Source of the DNA: Sporosarcina luteola
Lineage (GTDB): Bacteria > Bacillota > Bacilli > Bacillales_A > Planococcaceae
DNA length: 64,000 bases
Direction: 5' to 3'
Assembly: GCA_014204635.1 (NCBI GenBank)
Contig: JACHLS010000007.1
Location: 62,001-126,000 of the forward strand
The translations under genes were made by a program, and so were the position numbers. Positions 1 through 9,831 of the stretch are shown one piece after another. The notes below the pieces were generated by a model. That model was given only the letters and a program-made list of their open reading frames with translations, did not search any database and had not been told where the DNA came from. Each line of letters begins with the position of its first letter. Within the stretch, counting starts at the first letter, position 1.

Positions 1-238
1 TATGTACGCCATGCAGTCCTGGTGCCAACCCTTCCGCCTTTATACTAATGTTCACGCCTTGAGAATCTTCACTCATTGTTACCTTTCCAATTTCCGTCCC
101 TTCCGTATTGAGCAGCGGCGAAACGACCGAGTCCATCTTTTCCGCACTAACCGGAAGCTTCGTATCCTTTTTCGAACAGCCCGCTACAATAAGCACAGAT
201 CCGAGCACAAGCAAAGGCAAGAATTTCAATATCTTCAT
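1..238 (-). CDS. Cu/Zn superoxide dismutase-like lipoprotein, partial (C-terminus off the left edge)
   Basis: Only the N-terminal 79 residues lie in the window. They begin with a lipoprotein signal (hydrophobic core, then AGC at the lipobox) and continue into a beta-rich segment ending GLHGVHI, which matches the HGxHxH copper-ligand strand of SodC-type proteins. The family (YojM in Bacillus) is anchored outside the membrane; many Firmicutes members lack full activity, and the remaining metal ligands cannot be checked here. The ATG at 238 follows an AGGAGG at 247-252, which fixes the start. Confidence 0.72.
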   Translation of the reverse strand, partial: MKILKFLPLLVLGSVLIVAGCSKKDTKLPVSAEKMDSVVSPLLNTEGTEIGKVTMSEDSQGVNISIKAEGLAPGLHGVH

Positions 239-324
239 TACAACAACCTCCTAAACATCTTGTCCTGCCAAGGCTTGCCCGATTTTATTAATATTATGAA
301 TGGTAAATAAAACCATAACACCAG

Positions 325-358
325 CAAAAATCGCCCTCCCGATTGGAAGAGCGATTTT
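325..358 (-). terminator. Rho-independent terminator after purC
   Basis: The stem AAAATCGC (326-333) pairs with GCGATTTT (351-358). On the minus strand it ends in a T-run, seven bases after the purC stop. Confidence 0.8.
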
Positions 359-364
359 GTATCC

Positions 365-1045
365 TTATGCTAATACTAGTTTTTCCAGTTCAAGGGGAGC
401 AATGTATGTATCTTCTTGATAAACCCGCATATTGCCGCCCGAAATTTCATCGATGAGCATGATGTTCCCTTGTGCATCCCGGCCAAATTCAAGTTTGATG
501 TCATATAGATCGAGCCCTTTGCCTGCGAGGATCTCTTTCACTTCGGAAGCTATTTGTTTGGTCAGCGGCTCTAAACTATCATATTCCTCATTTGTTAAAA
601 TGCCGAGTTGCGCAAGCGCATCCTTAGTGATGGGAGGATCGTTGCGATCATCGTCTTTAATCGTCACTTCCACAAATGCATCAAGCGGCTGCCTTTCTTC
701 ACAATAGGCGCCGTACCGTTTCAAAAAGCTGCCGACTGCCCGAAAACGGCAAATGACTTCTAAACCTCTTCCAAATACGGTTGCCGGTTTTACCGTCATT
801 TCAACGTTCTCAATATTTGCACTTACATAATGGGTGGGGATCCCCTTCTCCTCCAACTTTTCAAAGAAAAACTTTGTCATGCGGAGGCCGGATTGCCCTG
901 CCCCTTCTATCGTCAATCCCACTGTGTTGGCGCCTGGGTCAAACACCCCATCCTCGCCGGTCACGTCATCTTTGAACTTCAGCAGTACGTTGCCGTCTTC
1001 CAGCTTATACACATCTTTTGTCTTGCCTTGATATACAAGATTCAT
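365..1045 (-). CDS. purC: SAICAR synthase (phosphoribosylaminoimidazole-succinocarboxamide synthase), stand-alone copy
   Basis: A 226-residue protein with the SAICAR synthase fold. It has the N-terminal VYQGKTKDVY strand with conserved lysines, the FGRGLEVICRFRAVGSF ATP/CAIR core, the DPPIT loop, and a C-terminal LIDEISGGNMRVY segment. It should ligate aspartate to CAIR in purine synthesis. It is slightly shorter than B. subtilis PurC (about 240 residues), and the C-terminal DEISGGNMR differs from the usual DEISPDTCR, so it belongs to a divergent PurC branch. It is not next to other pur genes and has its own terminator. ATG 1045 is preferred over GTG 1051 because GGAAA at 1053-1057 is spaced correctly for it. 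No PurBox was seen upstream. Confidence 0.88.
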   Translation of the reverse strand: MNLVYQGKTKDVYKLEDGNVLLKFKDDVTGEDGVFDPGANTVGLTIEGAGQSGLRMTKFFFEKLEEKGIPTHYVSANIENVEMTVKPATVFGRGLEVICRFRAVGSFLKRYGAYCEERQPLDAFVEVTIKDDDRNDPPITKDALAQLGILTNEEYDSLEPLTKQIASEVKEILAGKGLDLYDIKLEFGRDAQGNIMLIDEISGGNMRVYQEDTYIAPLELEKLVLA

Positions 1046-1299
1046 GCCCACGTTTCCTTTCTATTTCGAAAATGCAGTGCCATTCCTAGTATAAAGGACT
1101 TTCTAGCCGATAAAAAGGGAAACTTGCCCTCTAATAAGACATCATCACTCTCTTCTCGAATCCAGCCTGCGAATCAAGCAGATTATCCAGATGTTTCACT
1201 TGTCTTCAATCACTCGGAAGGTGTATAATAACTCGATTACTTTATTCATATCTATGATTTAAATGAATTTTAAGCTCATATCGAAAGAGAGTGGTAACG

Positions 1300-2019
1300 A
1301 TGGGCCGTAAATGGAATAACATTAAAGAGAAAAAAGCGTCCAAGGATGCAAATACAAGCCGTATATACGCTAAGTTCGGACGTGAACTTTATGTAGCAGC
1401 AAAACAAGGCGAACCAGATCCAGAATTGAACCAAGTGCTCAAAATGGTTGTGGAACGCGCGAAAACATATAATGTCCCAAGAGCAATCATCGACCGTGCC
1501 ATCGAGAAGGCAAAAGGCGGCGCAGAAGAAAACTATGACGAGCTTCGATACGAAGGTTTCGGGCCAAACGGCTCCATGGTGATCGTTGATGCGTTGACAA
1601 ACAATGTCAATCGGACGGCTTCTGAAGTGCGAGCAGCATTCGGGAAAAACGGGGGCAACATGGGAGTCAGTGGATCAGTTGCCTACATGTTCGACGCAAC
1701 AGCAGTTTTCGCTCTCGAAGGCAAAACAGCGGATGATGTATTGGAGCTTCTAATGGAAGCGGACGTCGAAGTCCGTGACATTATGGAAGAAGAAGATACG
1801 GTCATCGTCTATGCAGAGCCAGACCAATACCACGCAGTGCAAGAGGCATTTAAAACTGCCAGCATCACGGAATTCTCAGTCGCTGAACTGACGATGCTCG
1901 CACAAAACGACGTTACCTTAGACGCAGATGCTCAAGCACAATTCGAGAAAATGATAGATGCCTTGGAAGACTTGGAAGACGTTCAGCAAGTCTACCATAA
2001 CGTTGATTTAGGTGAATAA
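1300..2019 (+). CDS. yeeI: YebC/PmpR (TACO1) family protein, YeeI type
   Basis: A 239-residue protein beginning [19 protein letters not shown], the hallmark N-terminus of the YebC family, followed by the RAIEKAKGG and [19 protein letters not shown] blocks. The length equals the Bacillus YeeI paralogue. Family members were named as DNA-binding regulators; recent work ties several to ribosome function at proline-rich stretches, so the exact role here is open. ATG at 1300 is chosen over the upstream GTG at 1291 because the family starts MGRKW. It is monocistronic, divergent from purC, and followed by a strong terminator. Confidence 0.9.
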   Translation: MGRKWNNIKEKKASKDANTSRIYAKFGRELYVAAKQGEPDPELNQVLKMVVERAKTYNVPRAIIDRAIEKAKGGAEENYDELRYEGFGPNGSMVIVDALTNNVNRTASEVRAAFGKNGGNMGVSGSVAYMFDATAVFALEGKTADDVLELLMEADVEVRDIMEEEDTVIVYAEPDQYHAVQEAFKTASITEFSVAELTMLAQNDVTLDADAQAQFEKMIDALEDLEDVQQVYHNVDLGE

Positions 2020-2027
2020 TTGAAAGA

Positions 2028-2063
2028 ACAAACCGCCTTTTCTAAAAAAGGCGGTTTGTTCTT
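2028..2063. terminator. Bidirectional terminator between convergent yeeI and VOC gene
   Basis: ACAAACCGCC (2028-2037) pairs with GGCGGTTTGT (2050-2059); T-rich sequence flanks the stem on both strands. Confidence 0.85.
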
Positions 2064-2439
2064 ACTCCATTTCCATTACTGCAAAATAGTTTTCTTCTTC
2101 ATCCGCGAAATTGAATGTCCTGCCAGATGGCATAGTCATTATGTCTCCAACCGTAACTTGGTGAGCTATCAGGTGGTTGTGAAGCTGTTCAAACTGGTCG
2201 GAATAAAAAAGGAGGGAAGGCGTGCCTAGCTGCAAGTCAGGCGACATACTGGAAACGACTTCCTTATCATGAAGCACCAAGGTTGTTTCTGAATCCTTGG
2301 TCGGAGCGACCTCGATCCATCTCAATGGCCCAGCCGTCTCATCAGCTATAATATGAAATCCCACGTTTTCCGTCCAAAACTTCATTGCTTTTTCTTGATC
2401 GTTAACATATAACATGACTTGCCCTAGTTTGCGAATCAT
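2062..2439 (-). CDS. VOC (glyoxalase/bleomycin-resistance fold) family protein
   Basis: A 125-residue single-domain protein. It starts with IRKLGQVMLYVNDQEKAMKFW and WTENVGF, the first beta-alpha-beta unit of the vicinal oxygen chelate fold, and ends with MTMPSGRTFNFADEEENYF. These proteins act as dimers and bind a metal between paired modules. The substrate cannot be read from sequence; relatives are usually annotated only as glyoxalase-like. The gene is convergent with yeeI and about 80 bp downstream of the ycsG stop. Confidence 0.82.
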   Translation of the reverse strand: MIRKLGQVMLYVNDQEKAMKFWTENVGFHIIADETAGPLRWIEVAPTKDSETTLVLHDKEVVSSMSPDLQLGTPSLLFYSDQFEQLHNHLIAHQVTVGDIMTMPSGRTFNFADEEENYFAVMEME

Positions 2440-2518
2440 TCCGTTTTCCCTCCAGACATCGTTTGTTTCTGCTTAGTTTCAACGGTGCTACTAGTTTTTA
2501 CCTTCTCACACCTATCCT

Positions 2519-3745
2519 TTATTGAAATAATTTCGGAATATCATTGATCAATGTATAAATGCCCATATACCCCATTGAAACGACGACAATCAATCCAAAA
2601 ATAGTCATCCATAGCGGATGCTTATAATCTCCTACAATTTTCACACGATATGCCGCAATCAGCATGACGCCAAGCGCCAGTGGAAGAATGAGACCATTTA
2701 ACGAGCCCACAAGAATCAAAATCTTGACCGGTTTCCCGATGATAATAAAGACGAGAGTCGAAATGGCAATGAACGCCATGATGATCCACTTATAATGCTT
2801 CTCCAGCTTCGGATGGAATGTCCGAATGAACGAAACGGATGTATATGCACAGCCGACTACGGACGTAATGGCAGCTGACCACATGACGACGCCGAAAATC
2901 TTATATCCGACATTGCCAGCCGCGAGTTGGAATACAGATGCCGGAGGATTGGCCGGATCAAGTGCCAACCCTTTACTAACTACTCCTAACGTGGCTAGAA
3001 ATAGCAGAATGCGCATAAGCGATGCGATGAGGATGGCAAAGATGGAACTTCGAGTCACTTCCGGCAGGGCTTCTCTCCCTTTGACGCCAGCGTCGATCAA
3101 ACGGTGGCCGCCTGCAAATGTGATATAGCCGCCTACTGTTCCGCCAACGAGCGTCACAATGGCAATCAAGCTGATTTCAGCTGGGACAAATGTCCGCGTG
3201 ACCGCTTCCCCTACCGGCGGCACTGCATTGAACATGACATAGAGCGTCAGTCCGATCATGACAAACCCCAGTATCTGCACGAAACGGTCCATGATTTTCC
3301 CAGCTTCCCGGACGATGAAAATACCGATCGCCAGCAAACCGCTTAGCAGTCCGCCCACTTCGGGCGAGATGCCGAATAAAACATTCGTACCGAGTCCCGC
3401 GCCGCCGATATTGCCGATATTGAAAGCAAGGCCTCCCGCCACGACAAGCGCCGCGAGCAGAAATCCGAGCCCTGGAAATACATCATTTGCAATATCTTGC
3501 GCCCGCTTTTCCGATACTGCAATAATCCGCCAGATGTTCATCTGTGCACCAATATCAATGATGATGGAAATTAAAATGACGAACCCAAAACTCGCCAAAA
3601 GCGTTTCTGTAAAATACGTTGTTTGCGTCAAAAAACCCGGCCCGATCGCGGATGTCGCCATCAAGAAAGCGGCACCGAGTAACACCCCTTTGTTCTGCTT
3701 TTTCATAATCTCTTTTGCGTTCACATGCCCCACCCCATTTTCCAT
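2519..3745 (-). CDS. ycsG: NRAMP-fold transporter of the 5-oxoprolinase operon (YcsG-like)
   Basis: A 408-residue polytopic membrane protein of the NRAMP superfamily with about 11 hydrophobic helices. TM1 holds GPGFLTQTTYFTETL where metal-ion NRAMPs have a DPGN motif, and the TM6 region reads GGYITFAGGH instead of MPH-type residues. The canonical metal-binding site is therefore missing. It is translationally coupled to pxpA by a TAATG overlap at 3745-3747, so it belongs to the 5-oxoproline operon, as in B. subtilis. A role in importing 5-oxoproline or a related small molecule is more likely than metal uptake; this is inference. Confidence 0.8.
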   Translation of the reverse strand: MENGVGHVNAKEIMKKQNKGVLLGAAFLMATSAIGPGFLTQTTYFTETLLASFGFVILISIIIDIGAQMNIWRIIAVSEKRAQDIANDVFPGLGFLLAALVVAGGLAFNIGNIGGAGLGTNVLFGISPEVGGLLSGLLAIGIFIVREAGKIMDRFVQILGFVMIGLTLYVMFNAVPPVGEAVTRTFVPAEISLIAIVTLVGGTVGGYITFAGGHRLIDAGVKGREALPEVTRSSIFAILIASLMRILLFLATLGVVSKGLALDPANPPASVFQLAAGNVGYKIFGVVMWSAAITSVVGCAYTSVSFIRTFHPKLEKHYKWIIMAFIAISTLVFIIIGKPVKILILVGSLNGLILPLALGVMLIAAYRVKIVGDYKHPLWMTIFGLIVVVSMGYMGIYTLINDIPKLFQ

Positions 3746-4515
3746 TATAAGAAGCTGCTAATTTTGTTTATTTCAATACCTTCCTCGCGTAATGCATCTG
3801 GCATTTGGCGCGCAAACTCAAGCGCAGTCTTTCCGTCCCCATGAATGCAGATTGTGTCCGCTTTGATGGGTACTTCCGTTCCGTCGGTCGCCATCACTTT
3901 CCCTTCCTTCACCATCTTTACAACTTGCTGAATGGCTATCGCATGATCGGTAATGAGTGCATTGGCTTCCCGCCTGGATGTCAGCGATCCGTCCGCTTGA
4001 TACGTCCGGTCCGAAAACACCTCATGGGCCGTTTTCAAGCCGATCCGTTCCCCCGCCAACACGAGTTCGCTGCCTGCCAAGCCAAATAGAATTAATCCAG
4101 AATCAACCGTATAAACAGCTCTTGCGATGGCATCTGAAAGCGCCGCATCCTTTGCCGCCATATTGTAAAGCGCTCCGTGCGGCTTCACATGCTGCAAAAT
4201 ACCGCCTTCCGCTCGGACAAAACCATAAAGGGCACCAATCTGATAGACGACAAGGTCGTATGCCTCGTCAGGTGTAATTGCCATTTCCCTTCGGCCGAAT
4301 CCAGCTAAATCCGGCAAGCCTGGATGAACACCGATTCCTACATTCCGCTGAAGCGCCATTTGAACGGTTTTCCGCATGGTCGCCGGGTCGCCCGCATGGA
4401 AACCGCATGCAATGTTCGCGGAAGAAATTGTCTCTAAGATGTCAACGTCATTCCCCATTTGATAAGCACCAAAGCTTTCTCCCATATCACAATTCAAATC
4501 GACTTTGTACTCCAC
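3745..4515 (-). CDS. pxpA: 5-oxoprolinase subunit A (LamB/YcsF family)
   Basis: A 256-residue protein starting with [13 protein letters not shown], the signature of the LamB/YcsF family, followed by [11 protein letters not shown] and KPHGALYN. Together with PxpB and PxpC it makes the ATP-dependent 5-oxoprolinase that reopens pyroglutamate to glutamate in the cytoplasm. It starts 11 bp after the pxpC stop and overlaps the ycsG start, consistent with a four-gene operon pxpB-pxpC-pxpA-ycsG. Confidence 0.95.
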   Translation of the reverse strand: MEYKVDLNCDMGESFGAYQMGNDVDILETISSANIACGFHAGDPATMRKTVQMALQRNVGIGVHPGLPDLAGFGRREMAITPDEAYDLVVYQIGALYGFVRAEGGILQHVKPHGALYNMAAKDAALSDAIARAVYTVDSGLILFGLAGSELVLAGERIGLKTAHEVFSDRTYQADGSLTSRREANALITDHAIAIQQVVKMVKEGKVMATDGTEVPIKADTICIHGDGKTALEFARQMPDALREEGIEINKISSFL

Positions 4516-4526
4516 GGTAAACCCTC

Positions 4527-5522
4527 CTATCGAAATTTCAATGCAATCCCCGTTTTCAACTCTTGTAAATTCCGTTCTCTGCGCACATATAATTCCTGTG
4601 CTTTCTCAAGTGAAATTTCCCGAAAAGATAAGTAATTTCCAGGTCTCGCTTGTGCGACCGTTGACAAATCAACAGAAGCCACTTGTCCTATCTTCGGGTA
4701 CCCTCCGGTCGTCTGCCGATCTGCCATCAAAATGATTGGATCCCCATCGGCCGGCACTTGTATTGAGCCGAACGACACTGCTTCAGAAATCAATTCCTGC
4801 TCTGTTTCCAATTGTAAAGTAGGTCCGGTCAACCGATAACCCATCCGATCGGATTGCGAACTGACGGCAAACTGTGATGTTTGAAAACGATGCCTGCTTT
4901 CTTTAGAGAACAAATCATATTGGCGACCTTTGATCACCCTGATTTCGTAATGATCCGAAAGGACAGGCAACACATTCTTTGTAATCGTCCAATCAGCTGA
5001 CTGTATACCGCATGCAGCACACTCCAATCGAGAAAAGATCTGTTCTGCCTGTCCATTTCTTCCTTTTACTTTGAGTGTGTCACCAGTTTTCAAAACACGG
5101 CCTTCATAGCCGCCGAGTTCCGCTTTCAAATAAGTGGACCGGCTTCCCATCAGCAGCGGAATTTCGAATCCGCCAGCGACCGCCAAGTACATCCTGCAAC
5201 CGGCAACTGCCGGACCTATCTTCAATTCCGTCCCTTTTTCAATAAAAACCGGTTTCCACATCGGTACCGGCTTGCCGTTGATAGATGCGGATAAATCTCC
5301 TCCACAAAGTGCAATGACTGCATGTTCTTCGAAATATAAACGCGGACCGACTAAAGTCATTTCCAGCGTACCTTCCGTTTCTTCATTTCCGACAAGCAAG
5401 TTGGCAACCCGATGAGCGAACGCATCCATCGCGCCGCTTGTCACGACTCCAAATTTCTGATAGCCGAACCGACCAAGATCTTGGATCGTATCGCTTAATC
5501 CAGCCTTCCTTACCTTGATCAT
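4527..5522 (-). CDS. pxpC: 5-oxoprolinase subunit C (biotin-dependent carboxyltransferase-like, KipA)
   Basis: A 331-residue protein with the carboxyltransferase domain-2 motif near its start ([19 protein letters not shown]), the [18 protein letters not shown] block and a late [12 protein letters not shown] segment. This is the allophanate-hydrolase subunit 2/KipA family, catalytic partner of PxpB. The start overlaps the pxpB stop by 4 bases, implying coupling. Length is typical for the family. Confidence 0.93.
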   Translation of the reverse strand: MIKVRKAGLSDTIQDLGRFGYQKFGVVTSGAMDAFAHRVANLLVGNEETEGTLEMTLVGPRLYFEEHAVIALCGGDLSASINGKPVPMWKPVFIEKGTELKIGPAVAGCRMYLAVAGGFEIPLLMGSRSTYLKAELGGYEGRVLKTGDTLKVKGRNGQAEQIFSRLECAACGIQSADWTITKNVLPVLSDHYEIRVIKGRQYDLFSKESRHRFQTSQFAVSSQSDRMGYRLTGPTLQLETEQELISEAVSFGSIQVPADGDPIILMADRQTTGGYPKIGQVASVDLSTVAQARPGNYLSFREISLEKAQELYVRRERNLQELKTGIALKFR

Positions 5523-6217
5523 GGACGCCCACCCCGCATTTCATCATATTCCTTTTGCGAAATCGGATAGAACTCGATTCGGTCCCCCGCCACCAGCAAA
5601 CTGGGCGGGTTCTGTTCCGGAAGAAACAGCTCAAGCGGGGTTCTGCCGATCAATTGCCATCCGCCGGGCGTCTCGATTGGATATACGCCCGTCTGTTTCC
5701 CCGCAATCCCGATAGTACGTGCCGGAATCCGCAAACGCGGCGTCTTCCTGCGCGGCGCCGCTATTTTCTCGGACATCCCGCCAATGAAAGGAAATCCTGG
5801 AGCAAAGCCGATCATATGTACAAGATATTCTCCTGAAGAATGAATGGAAATTACCTCTTCCGGCATCAACCCATTGTGCTCTGCAACAAATGGCAGGTCA
5901 GGTCCCCACTCCCCGCCATAAAGCACAGGTATCCGGACCGTCCTGCGACTGGCTGAACGACCAGGTTGGACACCGGCAAGAAGTTGATGAATCCGCTTAC
6001 AAACTTCCTCGTATGGCACTCCTTCAAAAGCCTCCAACCGATAAAACACAGTTACCGACGTATAGGAAGGGACCGATTCCACCATCCAATCTGGCGACCG
6101 TTCCTCCAATAGCGCCGTTACAGCCAGTACTTTATCTTGTGCTTTCATGCTAATATCACGGTCCACTTCAATGACAACCGCCTGATCACCTAATGGAGAT
6201 AGCGTATAGTCCATCAC
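5519..6217 (-). CDS. pxpB: 5-oxoprolinase subunit B (KipI family)
   Basis: A 232-residue protein with the allophanate-hydrolase subunit 1 fold: SPLGDQAVVIEVD at the start, PSYTSVTVFY in the middle, and the GFAPGFPFIGG and RIPARTIGIAG motifs near residues 135-165. The B. subtilis homologue KipI also inhibits the sporulation kinase KinA, so a dual role is possible. It is the first gene of the operon; no regulator gene of the KipR type lies next to it in this window. Either of two adjacent ATGs (6217, 6214) could start it. Confidence 0.92.
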   Translation of the reverse strand: MMDYTLSPLGDQAVVIEVDRDISMKAQDKVLAVTALLEERSPDWMVESVPSYTSVTVFYRLEAFEGVPYEEVCKRIHQLLAGVQPGRSASRRTVRIPVLYGGEWGPDLPFVAEHNGLMPEEVISIHSSGEYLVHMIGFAPGFPFIGGMSEKIAAPRRKTPRLRIPARTIGIAGKQTGVYPIETPGGWQLIGRTPLELFLPEQNPPSLLVAGDRIEFYPISQKEYDEMRGGRP

Positions 6218-6321
6218 CGCTCACTCCCTTCGACAGATTTCGACTACCAATCTATTTCATTTTACCGGATAATTAACAGATTTCAATATTAGTTTGAAAA
6301 TACTTTCTTTTCATAGGCAGA

Positions 6322-6366
6322 AAGAAAAAACTGCCTCAACCAAGTTAAGGTTAAGGCAGTCTTTCT
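6322..6366 (-). terminator. Terminator after the DUF2207 gene
   Basis: ACTGCCT (6330-6336) pairs with AGGCAGT (6354-6360). A T-rich tail follows on the minus strand. Confidence 0.8.
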
Positions 6367-8018
6367 TAAAATGCGCCCGAACCTCCGCCGCTTCCACTGC
6401 TGGAAGAGGTAGAAGAGGAGGAGGAGCTGCTTAAATGGGCGGTGGCTGTTTCGTTTGCCTGCGTGAACGATGTTGTCATGAATAGGGGATTGTATAGAAC
6501 CGCCGAATCCGTGCGTTGGTGATTCGCCGCCTCATCCGCGGTTGCAAAGGGATTGCCCTTCGTAGTCAACGTCGCATCCCCTATACCTATGCCATATAAG
6601 TAGGAACGAATTTTATCTTCCGGCGGAAAAGCTTGCCATTCTGTAAAATCAAAGTTAGTAATGAACCGCTCCCACTGGATGGCTATCTTATGCCCTTCCA
6701 CGCTTCGAGGCTTGTAAAAAGCAGCAAATAAGGCTGCAGCAAACATTAAAATAATTGTTCCAATCAAAAATAGATAGAGCTCATACACAATAGATAGGAC
6801 TGACAACCCTAAATAACCGAGGGCGAGCAGCCATAAGCCAGATCGGAATGCCCCTCGGTTTGCATACACCGCTTGATTCACCTCATTTTTGATTTCTTGC
6901 ACCCACAATGCTTTTTCAGCACTATAAGCTTCTATATGCTTGTCCTGTTCCATATACTTCTTTAACATATCCGCCGTGAACAGTTTGCCATCGCCGATTT
7001 GGTTGAATAACAACTGGATCAGACGCTGCTCATGCGGCAGATCTGCATCTGGGGAAATCAATTCGAACCGTTCATCCGATACTTGACGGACATACCCTTT
7101 CCGTACAAGATCGAGCAATGCAGCTGACATGGCCTCCGGCTTTAAGTCTGCCTCCTGGGTGAAAAAAATAGCTGCCGGAATGCTGATTCGGTCATCCGGA
7201 ATCTTAACTTCCTTGCCAACAAGCTGTTCCTTTGCGTTCCTGTATTGCGCACGCCGCTTCCGGTTGGCCCCAAATCCAATAAACGCCAAAATAGCCGATA
7301 AGCCTATCAATGCAGCTGACAAAACTGGTTTCATCTGTTCTCGCCGTTCCGCCTTCCGGATGAACTCTTGCCGGTCCTTTTGCAGCTTGCTGAGACCCGA
7401 TCCCTGGACTTCTTGAACCTGTGGGAATAACGTAGACGGGTAAATGATCCGCACATCCGCTGCTGTTTCAGATGGAACTTCCCCTAAGCCGAATAGGACA
7501 CTGCCGTCTTGTTGAATCAAACCAGTTCCGTGAGCTTGGCCGTATCCCAAATAATCTATTGGCTTCTCCGGGTTTGGCGGATGCACTCGAATCGTCATCT
7601 CATCATATGAGGATTCGTTATTTTCATCAAAGAAGGCCCAGAAGAACTGTGCACCGTCTTTATAGTTTTCTACGCCATTGACAATCGTGTATTGCAACTC
7701 GACTAGAATGTTTTCATCCTTGCCCTTCCGATGAATCTTATAAAGCTGGTTCTCCTTCTCAACTTTCAGCGCTTTTTCATTCTCAAAAGCGCGGAATAAA
7801 TCGATAGACGTTCCAGGCTTTGTGACGATTCCTCGCGTAATGCCATTAAATTTTCCATCGAAGTCATACTGATACCGTTCAACGATATCCACGTTCCCGT
7901 TTTCTTTCAAATAGGCATCTATGGTCCCGCCTTTTATTGAATAATCGACTGCTTGAGCTTGTATAGGCATCCACAGCAAGAAACATGCTACAAAAGGAAT
8001 CCATTTCATCCACTTCAT
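6366..8018 (-). CDS. DUF2207 membrane protein
   Basis: A 550-residue protein with an N-terminal signal peptide (about residues 1-24) and an extracellular DUF2207 region of beta-rich sequence including a VDIVERYQYDF segment. A TM helix lies near residue 240 and two TM helices near 395-440. The tail is low-complexity Ser/Gly ending GSGGGSGAF, a common feature of this family. Its function is unknown; relatives sit in the membrane with the glycine tail in the cytoplasm. ATG 8018 is chosen because an AAAGAGG ribosome site (8028-8034) is correctly spaced for it. It is divergent from dacC. Confidence 0.85.
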   Translation of the reverse strand: MKWMKWIPFVACFLLWMPIQAQAVDYSIKGGTIDAYLKENGNVDIVERYQYDFDGKFNGITRGIVTKPGTSIDLFRAFENEKALKVEKENQLYKIHRKGKDENILVELQYTIVNGVENYKDGAQFFWAFFDENNESSYDEMTIRVHPPNPEKPIDYLGYGQAHGTGLIQQDGSVLFGLGEVPSETAADVRIIYPSTLFPQVQEVQGSGLSKLQKDRQEFIRKAERREQMKPVLSAALIGLSAILAFIGFGANRKRRAQYRNAKEQLVGKEVKIPDDRISIPAAIFFTQEADLKPEAMSAALLDLVRKGYVRQVSDERFELISPDADLPHEQRLIQLLFNQIGDGKLFTADMLKKYMEQDKHIEAYSAEKALWVQEIKNEVNQAVYANRGAFRSGLWLLALGYLGLSVLSIVYELYLFLIGTIILMFAAALFAAFYKPRSVEGHKIAIQWERFITNFDFTEWQAFPPEDKIRSYLYGIGIGDATLTTKGNPFATADEAANHQRTDSAVLYNPLFMTTSFTQANETATAHLSSSSSSSTSSSSGSGGGSGAF

Positions 8019-8191
8019 TGAAATCACCTCTTTCTACTTTACGGATTAGTTGTAGAGAAGTTTCAATTTACGAACAAAAGGACTAGCCGTAGGTGGTTCT
8101 TATTTATCAATTATTAATTTTCTGTAAGTAATCAACCTACCGCTTGTTATACTATAGTAAAATGATCAAAAAACGAAAGGACGTGCATCAT

Positions 8192-9715
8192 GTGATAAAA
8201 CAGAAACAATGGGGGAAACGAACATTTCTTACTGCGGCGATAACAGCCGTTCTCCTCTCGCCAGTCGCTTATGAAACGCAAAAGACAGCAGTGGCATCCT
8301 CAACTTTGACAACCAGCTCAACGATAGAATCCACCTCCTTAGAAAAGAAACTTGATACCATCCTGCAAGATGCAAAGCTGGCCGGCGGAATTACGGGCGT
8401 CACCGTCCGTAATCGTTCGAATGGAGAAATTGTTTATTCCCAATTCGGGGACATCCGGCTTCGTCCCGCGTCCAATATGAAACTGTTGACTGGAGCTGCA
8501 GCCATGGACGTTCTTGGCCCAGACTATCAGTTCTCGACAGAAGTGCTGACGGACGGCGAAGTGAAAGGCGGCCAGCTTCAAGGAACACTTTATTTGAAAG
8601 GCAAAGGCGATCCGACGTTATTGAAGGAAGATCTAGATGAATTCGCTAAGCAATTGAAAGCACAAGGCATTACGAAAATTAACGGCGATCTTGTCGCAGA
8701 CGATAGCTGGTATGACAATGTCCGCTATTCACAGGATTTGAACTGGTCGGATGAACATAACTACGTCGGTGCGCAAGTTTCCGCTTTAACCCTTTCCCCG
8801 AATGACGATTATGATGCGGGAACAGTCATCGTTGAAGTGAACGCTGCTGCAAAGGCCGGCGAACCATCGGTAGTGACAGTCACCCCTGCCACCGATTATG
8901 TAGAAATCGTTAACAACGCCAAGACAGTCGCAAAAGACGAGAAGAAAACCATTTCCATCGAACGCGAACACGGCACGAACCGAATTTTTATTGAAGGCAA
9001 TATTCCTGTAGAAGGGACGAGATCACGCTCCTGGACGGCAGTTTGGGAACCGACCGAGCTCACATTGAATGTATTCCAGAAATCATTGAAGGAGCAAGGC
9101 ATTCAATTGATTGGCAATGGAAAGGTGAAAACAGGAGCAGTCCCTGCCAATGCCACCGTCCTTGTGACGAAAAAATCCATGCCGCTGAAGGATTTATATA
9201 TCCCTTTCATGAAATTGAGCAATAATGGACACGCCGAAACACTCGTGAAAGAAATGGGAAGAGCCAAAGCGGGCGACGGCAGCTGGGATGCAGGATTAGG
9301 CGTGATGAAGGATACACTGAAGGGACTCGGTTTGAACACGGATTCCATCGTGTTGCGGGACGGCTCGGGCATGTCGCATAAAAATCTCGTCTCAGCCGAC
9401 GACTTATCGACATTGCTCTATCGGATCCAAGATAAGAGCTGGTTCCCTGCGTTCGAAGCATCCTTGCCAGTTGCGGGAAATGAAGACCGCATGATTGGCG
9501 GCACCCTGCGCAACCGGATGGGAGAAGGTGCGGCAGCAGGGAATGTCAAAGCAAAAACAGGTTCCATCACCGGCGTCTCCACATTGACCGGTTATGTGAC
9601 GGCAAAAGACGGCACAGAATTGATTTTCTCCGTCATGATCAATAATTACGTCAATGGCCCGGTGACTCCAATCGAAGATGCCATTGCCAACGTGTTGGCT
9701 GAACATGAATTTTAA
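8192..9715 (+). CDS. dacC: D-alanyl-D-alanine carboxypeptidase/endopeptidase (S13 family, PBP4a-like)
   Basis: A 507-residue exported penicillin-binding protein. A basic N-terminus and hydrophobic core form a signal peptide. The three active-site motifs are visible: SNMK near residue 94 (nucleophile Ser and Lys), SNN in a LSNNGHAETL context, and KTG in KAKTGSITG near the C-terminus. It trims or cuts stem peptides of peptidoglycan. GTG at 8192 is favoured over the upstream ATG at 8144, because GAAAGGA at 8175-8181 fits it and a TATACT -10-like box (8148-8153) overlaps the upstream start. Confidence 0.93.
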   Translation: MIKQKQWGKRTFLTAAITAVLLSPVAYETQKTAVASSTLTTSSTIESTSLEKKLDTILQDAKLAGGITGVTVRNRSNGEIVYSQFGDIRLRPASNMKLLTGAAAMDVLGPDYQFSTEVLTDGEVKGGQLQGTLYLKGKGDPTLLKEDLDEFAKQLKAQGITKINGDLVADDSWYDNVRYSQDLNWSDEHNYVGAQVSALTLSPNDDYDAGTVIVEVNAAAKAGEPSVVTVTPATDYVEIVNNAKTVAKDEKKTISIEREHGTNRIFIEGNIPVEGTRSRSWTAVWEPTELTLNVFQKSLKEQGIQLIGNGKVKTGAVPANATVLVTKKSMPLKDLYIPFMKLSNNGHAETLVKEMGRAKAGDGSWDAGLGVMKDTLKGLGLNTDSIVLRDGSGMSHKNLVSADDLSTLLYRIQDKSWFPAFEASLPVAGNEDRMIGGTLRNRMGEGAAAGNVKAKTGSITGVSTLTGYVTAKDGTELIFSVMINNYVNGPVTPIEDAIANVLAEHEF

Positions 9716-9831
9716 TGACATATGCGCATTCCGGGTCAGCCGGGGTGCGTATTTTTCTTGTAATTGATGAAAAGGAGGATAACTGTATCAACATCGTCCA
9801 TACTACAAAAAACAAGAAGCGAGGGATACAT

